A stretch of DNA of 6,604 nt from GCA-2731375 sp046582635 (GCA_046582635.1 JAYGEA010000212.1:1-6604); one strand, 5' to 3'; counted from the first letter of the stretch, positions 1 through 6,492 are shown. Program-made: numbers and translations. The notes: a model not told the origin generated them from the letters alone.

Positions 1-251
1 TGGGCGCCTGTGTGCCCAAAACCCAACGACCCGCATCGTGGGGCTTCGTCTGCGTTTCGAATCATTCGCATACAGAGGCGCAAGGTCTGGGCGGTGCTTT
101 TCAGCCGATCACGAGCCCACTGCGCCTGCCTCGCTGTCAAGTGCCCCCCGGTCCAGGCATCAAGGGGGGGGGCTACGCCAGTGGGCAGCCTCAAGGCACT
201 ATCTGCGGGAGGCGGTGCCCTGCCGACCTGAATATCGATGTTTTTTGCCAT
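1..251 (-). CDS. Unrecognised protein, C-terminal part cut off by the window edge
   Basis: A minus-strand frame is open from the stop codon at 348-350 down to the left edge of the window, where it continues. From the ATG at 251-249 it gives at least 83 residues beginning MAKNIDIQVGRAPPPAD, with a later stretch DAWTGGHLTARQAQWARDRL that looks like a soluble alpha-helical segment. I do not recognise the family and infer no function. The start is uncertain. The ATG at 251 has no clear Shine-Dalgarno sequence. A GTG at 308-306 lies just after a run of five G on the coding strand and would add 19 residues. The frame contains a run of nine identical bases (164-172), which encodes most of a Pro-Pro-Leu segment and would be sensitive to a one-base slip or sequencing error. 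It lies downstream of hutH on the same strand. Overlapping plus-strand frames are also open but look less like protein. Confidence 0.45.
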   Translation of the reverse strand, partial: MAKNIDIQVGRAPPPADSALRLPTGVAPPLDAWTGGHLTARQAQWARDRLKSTAQTLRLCMRMIRNADEAPRCGSLGFGHTGA

Positions 252-338
252 ATCGGCCGCATCGGGCAGGGGCGTTGGTTCAAATCCAACGACCTCGAAC
301 GCCGTCACCGCCCCCAGCTTGTTCGTTATCTGTATCAG

Positions 339-359
339 CGGTTTGCTCTAAGCAAACCG
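339..359. repeat. Perfect 9-bp hairpin with a 3-base loop
   Basis: The arms CGGTTTGCT (339-347) and AGCAAACCG (351-359) are exact reverse complements separated by CTA. Neither strand has a T-run after the stem, so it does not look like a standard intrinsic terminator, although it lies downstream of hutH in hutH's direction of transcription. On the minus strand the loop reads TAG, and this is the in-frame stop just upstream of the unrecognised left-edge gene. The same frame is open on the other side of the stop, from an ATG at 401-399, giving a 17-residue peptide that starts MTITSIGQH. Possible roles are an attenuator or leader structure, an RNA-processing hairpin, or chance. Confidence 0.5.
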
Positions 360-501
360 GAGACGTGCGAAGATGTGTTGGCCAATTGACGTGATGGTCA
401 TGGCGCAATCCACGGCTTCTCAATCAACGTTAAGGCGGGCATCGCCAATTACTAGATCCCAGGCGACGCTGTCGAGTTCGCCAAAATGCTATCGTCGTTT
501 T

Positions 502-2040
502 CTATATTCTAGGTAGTGACACCGTATCCGCAGCCTCGACAATATCACTGGATTGAACCAGATCCGACGCCCGCGCTATATCTGGAGCCAGAATGCGGTC
601 GTCGCCCAGGGCCGGCACGTCCCGCCGTAGGCGCGCAATAACCTGGCTCAGCGCCGCGCTGGTCTGCAAGGGCGCGCGCATCTCCACGCCTTGGGCGCCC
701 ACCAAAAGTTCGACCCCCACAATGCCGGCGAGATTATCCGTCATGGCCAGAAGCCGCCGGGCCGCGTGCGCCGCCATGGAGACGTGGTCTTCCTGATTGG
801 CCGATGTGGGGGTGGAGTCCACGGAACAGGGCGCCGCCATTTGTTTGTTTTCGGCCATCAGGGCGGCGGTGGTCACCTCGGCGATCATGAAGCCGGAATT
901 CAGGCCGGGATTGGGCGAGAGGAACGCCGGCAGGCCGAAACTCATGGCCGGGTCCACCAGCAGGGCAACACGGCGTTGGGATATAGCGCCGATCTCGGCG
1001 ATGGCCAGGGCGATCTGGTCGGCGGCCAGGGCCACGGGTTCGGCATGGAAATTTCCGCCCGAGACGATGCTGCCGTCGTTGGTAAAGACCAGGGGGTTGT
1101 CGGTCACCGCATTGGCTTCAATCGTCAAGGTCCGGGCGGTGAAGCGCAGCACATCGATGCAGGCGCCCATGACTTGCGGTTGGCAGCGGACGCAATAGGG
1201 GTCCTGGACCCGGTCATCGTCGCGGCGGTGAGACTCCCGGATTTCCGAACCGTCGATCAGGGCGCGCAAGGCCAGACCCACGTCGATCTGCCCTTGATGG
1301 CCGCGCAGGGCCTGTACCTCCGGTCGGAACGGCGCGGCGGAACCCATGATGGCGTCCGTCGACAGGGCGCCGGTGACCATTGCCGCCAGGGCGCAACGCC
1401 AGGTTTTGAACAGCCCCGCCAGGGCCAGGGCGGTGGAGACCTGGGTGCCGTTGATCAGCGCCAGGCCTTCCTTGGGGCCCAAAACAATTGGCGACAGACC
1501 CGCCGCCGCCAGGGCCGCCCCGCCCGTCATCTTCCGGCCGCCATAACTGGCCTCTCCCTCGCCCAGCATGACGGCGGTCATATGGGCCAGCGGGGCCAGA
1601 TCGCCCGAAGCGCCGACGGAGCCCTGGCTGGGGATCACCGGCGTCACGCCCGCCGCCAGCATATCCGTCAGCAGGTCTATCACCGCTCCCCGCACGCCCG
1701 AAGCGCCCCGGCCCAGGGAGATCAATTTCAGGCTCATGACCAGGCGGGTGATGGCTTCGGGCAGGGGCGCACCGACGCCGCTGCAATGGGAGAGGATCAG
1801 ATTGCGCTGCAGGGTGGCCGTGTCCTCCGGTCGGATGGTGGTGTTGGCCAGCTTGCCAAAGCCCGTGTTGACGCCATAGACCGCCACATCGCCCCGCGCC
1901 GCCCGGGCGATCACCTGGGCGGCGGCGTCGATGGCGGGCCGGCAATCGGGATGCAGGGCCACTGCCGGGCTATCCCAATACAATGTTTCCAGTTCACCAA
2001 GGGATACGCTGCCCGGAACCAGCGTTCGTGTCTCGCTCAT
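502..2040 (-). CDS. hutH: Histidine ammonia-lyase (histidase)
   Basis: This cytoplasmic enzyme of the aromatic amino acid lyase family converts L-histidine to trans-urocanate and ammonia, the first step of histidine use. The Ala-Ser-Gly triad that cyclises into the MIO cofactor is residues 144-146, in GSVGASGDLAPLAHM. Other active-site segments are present: YGVNTGFGKLA with Tyr55, ALINGTQ, DPYCVRCQPQVMG (Tyr and Arg kept; the common Ser after Tyr is Cys here), EANAVTDNPLVF, GGNFHAEP and NQEDHVSM. The start at 2040 gives 512 residues, typical for HutH, and places Tyr55 and the triad two positions from Pseudomonas putida numbering (Tyr53, Ala142). It has a G-rich ribosome-binding tract four bases upstream. 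An ATG at 2079 would add 13 residues that do not look like HutH. The gene is divergent from hutU, and no clear terminator follows it. It looks intact. Confidence 0.97.
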   Translation of the reverse strand: MSETRTLVPGSVSLGELETLYWDSPAVALHPDCRPAIDAAAQVIARAARGDVAVYGVNTGFGKLANTTIRPEDTATLQRNLILSHCSGVGAPLPEAITRLVMSLKLISLGRGASGVRGAVIDLLTDMLAAGVTPVIPSQGSVGASGDLAPLAHMTAVMLGEGEASYGGRKMTGGAALAAAGLSPIVLGPKEGLALINGTQVSTALALAGLFKTWRCALAAMVTGALSTDAIMGSAAPFRPEVQALRGHQGQIDVGLALRALIDGSEIRESHRRDDDRVQDPYCVRCQPQVMGACIDVLRFTARTLTIEANAVTDNPLVFTNDGSIVSGGNFHAEPVALAADQIALAIAEIGAISQRRVALLVDPAMSFGLPAFLSPNPGLNSGFMIAEVTTAALMAENKQMAAPCSVDSTPTSANQEDHVSMAAHAARRLLAMTDNLAGIVGVELLVGAQGVEMRAPLQTSAALSQVIARLRRDVPALGDDRILAPDIARASDLVQSSDIVEAADTVSLPRI

Positions 2041-2121
2041 GGCACCCCCCCATTGCCGCCCATTGCGGATGGTTGGCAAACAGCCTACGAATTATGATCA
2101 GATATATCCAGGGAGCGGACG
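2041..2121. promoter_or_regulatory. Divergent hutH/hutU intergenic region, presumed shared promoters and operator
   Basis: The 81 bases between the two start codons must hold the 5' signals for both genes. For hutU there is a convincing Shine-Dalgarno, GGGAG at 2111-2115, six bases before the ATG. A TTGGCA at 2073-2078 and a TATGAT at 2093-2098 resemble -35 and -10 boxes, but the 14-base spacer is short. Two adjacent small palindromes, TGATCA (2095-2100) and GATATATC (2101-2108), are possible operator elements. I do not see the TGTATATACA-type site bound by HutC in pseudomonads, so the regulator is unknown. The divergent layout suggests coordinated histidine or urocanate control of both genes. 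Confidence 0.5.
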
Positions 2122-3795
2122 ATGAACCAAGGCTCACGCATGGACAACACGCGGGATATCAAGGCACCACGGGGCACCACCCTGAACGCTAAAAGCTGGC
2201 TGACCGAGGCGCCCCTGCGCATGTTGATGAATAACCTGGATGCCGAGGTTGCGGAGAACCCGCAGGAACTTGTGGTCTACGGCGGCATCGGCCGGGCCGC
2301 GCGCAACTGGCAGGCCTTTGATCAAATCATCGCATCCCTGAAAACCCTGGAGGCGGACGAGACCCTGTTGGTGCAATCGGGCAAGCCCGTGGCGGTGTTT
2401 CGCACCCACGCGGATGCACCCCGTGTGCTGATCGCCAATTCCAATCTGGTGCCCGAATGGGCCAATTGGGACCATTTCAACGAACTGGATAAGGCCGGCC
2501 TGATGATGTACGGCCAGATGACCGCCGGCAGTTGGATCTATATCGGCAGCCAGGGCATCGTGCAGGGCACTTACGAAACCTTTGTCGAGGTCGGCCGCCA
2601 GCATTACGGCGGCGATCTGTCGGGGCGCTGGATATTGACGGGCGGCCTGGGCGGCATGGGCGGGGCCCAACCCCTGGCGGCGACCATGGCCGGGGCCTCG
2701 CTGCTGGCCGTGGAATGCCAGGCCGGCCGCATCGATGCCCGCCTGCAAGGCGGCTATCTGGACCGGCGCGCCGATACCCTGGACGACGCCTTGGCCATAA
2801 TCGAGGCGTCATGCGCCCAGAAAAAACCTATATCCGTGGGCCTGCTGGGCAACGCGGCGGAGATTTTTCCCGAACTGGTGGCACGGGATATCCGCCCGGA
2901 CATCGTCACCGACCAAACCTCGGCCCATGATCCCTTCAACGGCTATCTGCCTGCCGGGTGGAGTCTGGAGAGGTGGCAAGCGGCCAAGGAGCGGGACCCG
3001 AAGGCGGTGGAGCGGGCCGCCATGACCTCCATGGTCGATCAGGTCCGCGCCATGCTGACCTTCCACGAACGGGGCGTGCCCACCTTGGATTACGGCAACA
3101 ACATCCGCCAGATGGCCAAGGATATGGGTGTCGGGAACGCCTTTGATTTCCCTGGCTTCGTACCGGCCTATATCCGCCCCCTGTTCTGCCGGGGGGTGGG
3201 ACCATTCCGCTGGGTGGCCCTGTCGGGCGATCCGGAGGACATCTACCGCACCGATGCCAAGGTTAAGGAGTTGATGCCCGATGATCATCATCTGCACACC
3301 TGGCTGGACATGGCCAGGGAGCGCATCCAGTTCCAGGGCCTGCCCGCGCGCATCTGCTGGGTCGGCCTGGGCGACCGCCACCGCCTGGGCCTGGCCTTCA
3401 ACGAGATGGTCGCCAGTGGCGAGTTGTCCGCGCCCGTGGTGGTCGGCCGGGACCATTTGGATGCCGGCTCCGTCGCCTCCCCCAACCGGGAGACCGAGGC
3501 CATGAAGGACGGCTCCGACGCGGTCTCCGACTGGCCCCTATTAAATGCCCTGCTGAACTGCGCCTCGGGCGCGACCTGGGTCTCCATCCATCATGGCGGC
3601 GGCGTCGGCATGGGCTATTCCCAGCACGCGGGCATGGTCATCGTCTGCGACGGCACGGACGACGCCGCCCGGCGCATCGGGCGGGTGTTGTGGAACGACC
3701 CGGCCAGCGGCGTCATCCGCCACGCCGACGCCGGCTATGATAGCGCCATTGCCTGCGCCCGCGACTTCGGCCTCGACATGCCGTCGCTGGACTGA
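2122..3795 (+). CDS. hutU: Urocanate hydratase (urocanase)
   Basis: This cytoplasmic, NAD+-dependent enzyme hydrates urocanate, the product of HutH, to 4-imidazolone-5-propanoate. NAD+ acts here as a tightly bound electrophilic cofactor. The 557-residue length is normal for the bacterial family. Visible hallmarks are YGGIGRAARNW near residues 53-63, the glycine-rich NAD-binding segment GGLGGMGGAQP from residue 174, and the urocanase signature FQGLPARICW. The catalytic-type cysteine of the signature is Cys412, matching Cys410 of Pseudomonas putida. WVSIHHGGGVGMGYS near the C-terminus is also typical. The ATG at 2122 is chosen for its GGGAG site six bases upstream; a second in-frame ATG at 2140 is less well placed. 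It is divergent from hutH and followed after 16 bases by the VOC gene. No frameshift or truncation is seen. Confidence 0.98.
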   Translation: MNQGSRMDNTRDIKAPRGTTLNAKSWLTEAPLRMLMNNLDAEVAENPQELVVYGGIGRAARNWQAFDQIIASLKTLEADETLLVQSGKPVAVFRTHADAPRVLIANSNLVPEWANWDHFNELDKAGLMMYGQMTAGSWIYIGSQGIVQGTYETFVEVGRQHYGGDLSGRWILTGGLGGMGGAQPLAATMAGASLLAVECQAGRIDARLQGGYLDRRADTLDDALAIIEASCAQKKPISVGLLGNAAEIFPELVARDIRPDIVTDQTSAHDPFNGYLPAGWSLERWQAAKERDPKAVERAAMTSMVDQVRAMLTFHERGVPTLDYGNNIRQMAKDMGVGNAFDFPGFVPAYIRPLFCRGVGPFRWVALSGDPEDIYRTDAKVKELMPDDHHLHTWLDMARERIQFQGLPARICWVGLGDRHRLGLAFNEMVASGELSAPVVVGRDHLDAGSVASPNRETEAMKDGSDAVSDWPLLNALLNCASGATWVSIHHGGGVGMGYSQHAGMVIVCDGTDDAARRIGRVLWNDPASGVIRHADAGYDSAIACARDFGLDMPSLD

Positions 3796-3811
3796 CCGGC
3801 CGGCGCGCGCC

Positions 3812-4228
3812 ATGAAGCAATATCTGGCCCAGACCACCCTCGTGGTTCGCGACTATGACGAAGCAATAGATTTCTACGTCAACACCCTCGGCTTCACGCT
3901 GGTGGAAGATAGCCCGGTGCCCGACCCGCATATGCCCGAAGCCGGCAAGCGCTGGGTCGTCGTGGCGCCGCCCGGATCACCAGGAGCACCAGGGTCATCG
4001 GAATCCAGACTGCTGCTCGCCAAGGCCGTGGGGCCGGAGCAGGAATCCCGCATCGGCAACCAAACCGGCGGACGGGTCTTTCTGTTTCTGTTCACCGATG
4101 ATTTCTGGCGCGACCATGCGGCCTTCACCTTCGTCCGCGGCGAACCCCGCGCGGAGACCTATGGCACGGTGCCCGTGTTCCTGGATCTCTACGGCAACAT
4201 GTGGGACTTGATCGAGCCGAAGGACTAA
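3812..4228 (+). CDS. VOC-superfamily (glyoxalase/dioxygenase fold) protein
   Basis: This small 138-residue protein has the two-module vicinal-oxygen-chelate layout. Module one is LVVRDYDEAIDFYVNTLGF near residues 10-28. Module two runs from GGRVFLFLFTDDFW to the terminal VFLDLYGNMWDLIEP. In metal-dependent members the first strand usually carries a His and the last strand a Glu. Here the first strand (QTTLVV) has no His and the last reads WDLIEP, so a canonical metal site is doubtful. The middle segment PPGSPGAPGSSE is low-complexity and proline/glycine-rich, and may be a small insertion. Substrate and reaction cannot be told from sequence. The ATG at 3812 is chosen because any earlier in-frame start would lie inside hutU. 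No Shine-Dalgarno is visible; the 16-base gap is a CCGGCCGG palindrome followed by alternating CG, so translation may be coupled to hutU. A link to histidine breakdown is inferred only from position. Confidence 0.85.
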   Translation: MKQYLAQTTLVVRDYDEAIDFYVNTLGFTLVEDSPVPDPHMPEAGKRWVVVAPPGSPGAPGSSESRLLLAKAVGPEQESRIGNQTGGRVFLFLFTDDFWRDHAAFTFVRGEPRAETYGTVPVFLDLYGNMWDLIEPKD

Positions 4229-4455
4229 CTAATTTTTGTTAATTCGATGACGCCGTGAACTGCCATGGTTTGCAAGATATGAATGTTGAGAACCAAAGAC
4301 TCAGCATCAAATATTACAATTCAAGATGTGACCCCAGCACTGTTTATCCAGGTGTCGCAAAATAAAACAGTTCCAGTTTATTATAATAATATTAGGTCAC
4401 TGCATAAAACTTAGAATGAAATTCCAAATGTCCATAGAAGAAAAGATTGCCGAAA
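4229..4455. other. AT-rich stretch with no convincing gene
   Basis: Base composition drops sharply to AT-rich right after the VOC stop codon and stays so until the insertion sequence. No strong terminator is seen after the VOC gene: TAAC and GTTA around ATTTTT form only a four-base stem. A 43-codon frame at 4283-4414 starting MLRTKDSASNITIQDV reads smoothly but has no ribosome binding site. A short frame starting at 4416 (MKFQMSIEEKIAEM) runs on into the insertion sequence. An AT-only tract near 4381-4393 contains TATAAT without a matching -35 box. The composition suggests acquired DNA or a non-coding spacer. Confidence 0.5.
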
Positions 4456-4593
4456 TGTCTGTGCGAAATCCGCGCTCCACGTCGGATTACTATGCCGTGA
4501 CGCTGCTCGGAGAGGAAGATGGGGGACGTTGAGAACGCCGGAGTAAGAATCCGTCAGCGATAGCCCTTTGCGGATTACAGCGAAGGTCGGGGG
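4456..4593 (+). promoter_or_regulatory. Left end of the IS21-family element, upstream of istA
   Basis: This 138-base non-coding part of the element precedes istA and should contain the transposase binding sites and the istA promoter. IS21-family ends often carry several short subterminal repeats. Here CGGATTAC occurs twice in direct orientation (4483-4490 and 4571-4578), and AATCCGC near 4468 is inverted as GCGGATT near 4570. These are short and may be chance. The istA ribosome binding site is AAGG at 4583-4586, seven bases before the ATG. No clear sigma-70 promoter was recognised. Confidence 0.4.
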
Positions 4594-6093
4594 ATGAAGC
4601 GAGTGGAACTGTATGCGCGGGTGCGCCAGGCGGTGATGATAGATGGTCTGAGCCAGCGGGAAGCGGCTCGCTGGTTTGGGATCGATCCACGCACGGTCAA
4701 GAAGATGCTGAGTTATTCGGTGCCACCGGGCTATGTTCGGACGAGGCCGCCGGTTCGCCCGAAGCTCGATCCCTTCACCGGTGTTATCGACCGCATCTTG
4801 GAAGAGGATAAGGATCGTCCGAAGAAGCAACGGCACACATCGAAGCGGATCTTTGAGCGGCTGCGTGATGAATATGGCTTCGCGGGCGGGGTCACTATTG
4901 TGAAGGACTACATCTACTGCGTCGGGCAGCGTCAGCGCGAGATGTTCGTTCCCCTGGCGCACCCACCCGGCCATGCTCAGGTCGATTTTGGCGAGGCGCT
5001 AGCGGTGATCGGTGGGGTGGAGCGCAAAATTCATTTCCTGGCGATGATCCTGCCCCACTCGGACGCCTGTTTTTTGAAGGCTTATCCCGGCGAGACCACG
5101 GAGGCCTTCTGCGACGGCCATGTCGCGGGGTTCGCCTTCTTCGGCGGTGTGCCGCGTTCGATCCTTTATGACAACACCAAGATTGCGGTGGCCCGCATCC
5201 TTGGCGACGGCAAGCGCCAGCGGACCCGCGTGTTCAGCGAGTTACGATCCCACTATCTGTTCGAGGATCGATTTGGTCGCCCGGGCAAGGGCAACGATAA
5301 AGGCAAAGTAGAGGGCCTGGTCGGCTATTGCCGCCGGAACTTCCTGGTGCCGATGCCAAGGTTCGCGACCTTCGACGATCTGAACGCGCATCTTGAAGCG
5401 TGCTGCGCCAAGCGATGGGCGGAACAGCTGCGTGGCCATGACCAGACGGTCGGCGAACGCCTGGAAGGTGATCGTACGGCTCTTCAGCGGCTTCCCGCAA
5501 TCGCCTACGACGCCTGTGACAAACGCCCGGGGCGGGTCAGTTCACTGTCGCTGGTGCGCTATCGCGGAACCGATTACTCCGTCCCCACGCGGTTCGGCCA
5601 TGGCGAGGTGTTGATCCGTGGCTATGTGCATGAGGTGGTCATCAGCTGCGGCGCCGAGGTGATCGCGCGGCATCCGCGTTCGTACGAGCGGGAGGACTTC
5701 GTCTTCGATCCGCTGCATTATCTGTCCTTGCTGGAGCGCAAGACCAATGCATTGGATCAGGCAGCCCCCTTGGTCGGGTGGGTGTTGCCGCCTGTGTTCG
5801 TCGATCTTCGCCGCCTCATGGAGGCGAGGATGGGTAAAAAGGGGAAGCGGGAATACATCCAAGTGCTGCGGCTGCTCGAGACCTTTTTCCTCGACGATGT
5901 TCAAGCCGCGATCTCGGAAGCGTTGGCGCGCGGCGTGATCGGCTTCGACGTGGTGAAGCACCTGGTGCTTTGCCGCATCGAACGGCGTCCCCCACGCTTG
6001 AATCTGATGGCCTATCCCTATTTGCCTCGCGCCGAGGTGGCGACGACCTCGGCCAGCTCCTACATGGGGCTGCTAACGGGCGCTTCGGCATGA
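4594..6093 (+). CDS. istA: IS21-family transposase IstA
   Basis: This DDE transposase cuts and joins the element's ends, normally together with the ATPase IstB. At 499 residues it has the usual length for the longer IstA group. An N-terminal helix-turn-helix lies at about residues 19-39 (LSQREAARWFGIDPRTVKKM). The RNase H-like catalytic core follows with all three acidic residues: D131 in AQVDFGEA, D193 in ILYDNTK and E240 in KGKVEGLVGY. The C-terminal part (SLVRYRGTDYSVPTRFGHGE) matches the beta-barrel-like domain common in IstA proteins. The start has AAGG seven bases upstream, and the stop overlaps the istB start as ATGA, which indicates translational coupling. The frame is uninterrupted, so the protein is probably functional by itself. 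The antisense frames over it are shadows. Confidence 0.95.
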   Translation: MKRVELYARVRQAVMIDGLSQREAARWFGIDPRTVKKMLSYSVPPGYVRTRPPVRPKLDPFTGVIDRILEEDKDRPKKQRHTSKRIFERLRDEYGFAGGVTIVKDYIYCVGQRQREMFVPLAHPPGHAQVDFGEALAVIGGVERKIHFLAMILPHSDACFLKAYPGETTEAFCDGHVAGFAFFGGVPRSILYDNTKIAVARILGDGKRQRTRVFSELRSHYLFEDRFGRPGKGNDKGKVEGLVGYCRRNFLVPMPRFATFDDLNAHLEACCAKRWAEQLRGHDQTVGERLEGDRTALQRLPAIAYDACDKRPGRVSSLSLVRYRGTDYSVPTRFGHGEVLIRGYVHEVVISCGAEVIARHPRSYEREDFVFDPLHYLSLLERKTNALDQAAPLVGWVLPPVFVDLRRLMEARMGKKGKREYIQVLRLLETFFLDDVQAAISEALARGVIGFDVVKHLVLCRIERRPPRLNLMAYPYLPRAEVATTSASSYMGLLTGASA

Positions 6094-6215
6094 GCGATAC
6101 GCCACAGCTCTTGCTGTCCCATCATCTGAAAGCCCTGAAGCTGCCGACCTTCCTGCGCGAGTATGACAAGCTGGCCCGCCAATGTGCCGCCGAGGGCGTC
6201 GACCATGTGCGCTAA
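6090..6215 (+). pseudogene. istB: Truncated istB, IS21 helper ATPase (N-terminal 41 codons only)
   Basis: The ATG overlaps the istA stop (ATGA). The first 41 residues, including LLLSHHLKALKLPTFLREYD and KLARQCAAEGVDHVR, match the start of IstB, an AAA+ ATPase of roughly 250 residues that selects target DNA and activates IstA. Immediately after GVDHVR the frame meets TAA (6213-6215), and the following bases in all three forward frames no longer resemble IstB. The Walker A and B motifs and the whole ATPase domain are therefore missing. The break looks like a deletion or rearrangement junction rather than a simple nonsense mutation, because no IstB coding continues in another frame. Confidence 0.9.
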
Positions 6216-6354
6216 CAGAACTAGGTCGAAAACGTTGCGCGGAGGCAAAGACTGTGCATGGATGGGAAACTAGAGAGAAACGGAGGCTACGGGCCATAAA
6301 GCTGCGGGAACTTAGCGAGTTAGAGGGTTTACTGAAGCTGAGGGGGCTGTTGTT
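6216..6354 (+). other. Sequence beyond the istB break, with one short open frame
   Basis: This moderately GC-rich stretch joins the broken istB to the AT-rich right flank. One forward frame is open from inside the istB remnant (about 6212) to a TGA at 6356-6358. It could start at GTG 6254 to give 34 residues (VHGWETREKRRLRAIKLREL and on), which are strongly basic at first and then leucine-rich. It may be the tail of a gene whose front was lost at the junction, or chance. Its stop overlaps the next small frame as ATGA. I found no IS21 right inverted repeat and no recognisable RNA gene here. Confidence 0.35.
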
Positions 6355-6492
6355 ATGACGGCAGCAAACATTAAAACCATTGTGCTTCTAAATATTGCAT
6401 TCAGTGTCATTTTCGAATGCCTTCTCATCAGAATTCATGTTGTGGCCGCCGTGGTGAATATCTCCAAGCATCGTAAAATAACATATAACTAA
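6355..6492 (+). CDS. Possible small hydrophobic peptide (45 residues)
   Basis: The frame starts at an ATG overlapping the preceding frame's TGA and has an AGGGGG tract about eight bases upstream, a good Shine-Dalgarno with good spacing. The product begins MTAANIKTIVLLNIAFSVIF. Residues 7-24 are hydrophobic enough for one membrane-spanning helix. A second hydrophobic patch (VVAAVV) and a basic tail (SKHRKITYN) follow. It lies in AT-rich DNA. I recognise no family. It could be a small membrane peptide, a remnant of a larger membrane protein, or an accidental open frame. The ribosome binding site is the main argument in favour. Confidence 0.3.
   Translation: MTAANIKTIVLLNIAFSVIFECLLIRIHVVAAVVNISKHRKITYN

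Larger units (their letters stand above)
4456..6212 (+). mobile_element. IS21-family insertion sequence, truncated in istB
   Basis: The element is identified by the istA-istB pair with an ATGA overlap, the IS21-family arrangement. The left end is set tentatively at TGTCTGTGCG (4456), where AT-rich DNA gives way to GC-rich DNA; a second TGTC at 4429 is an alternative. The right boundary is where istB-like sequence ends, at about 6212, after the 41st istB codon. I could not find a reverse-complement copy of the left end further right, so the true right terminus appears lost and target duplications cannot be assigned. With istB broken, autonomous transposition is unlikely, although IstA might act with an IstB supplied by another copy. 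Confidence 0.85.

Noticed and set aside
12..394. Plus-strand open frames of 118-125 codons at the left edge
   Set aside because: They have atypical composition, no ribosome binding site and no recognisable motifs. The minus frame over the same bases looks more like protein. I cannot exclude them fully.
691..2097. A 468-codon plus-strand open frame opposite hutH
   Set aside because: It is the antisense shadow of a GC-rich gene. The minus-strand product is unmistakable histidase with MIO and active-site motifs; the antisense product is low-complexity Gly/Gln/His/Arg-rich.
2073..2098. Sigma-54 promoter at TTGGCA in the hutH/hutU gap
   Set aside because: The -12 GC element is not present at the required spacing.
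2134..3456. Long minus-strand open frames opposite hutU (2134-2748 and 2809-3456)
   Set aside because: These are shadows of the urocanase gene, with no protein motifs and overlapping the clearly real frame.
4411..4974. A 187-codon minus-strand frame across the IS left end
   Set aside because: It overlaps the start of istA in antisense, and its product shows no family motifs.
6207..6360. Group II intron beginning at GTGCGC inside istB
   Set aside because: Only the first bases fit. I see no domain V-like hairpin or reverse transcriptase frame, and AT-rich unrelated DNA follows within about 150 bases.
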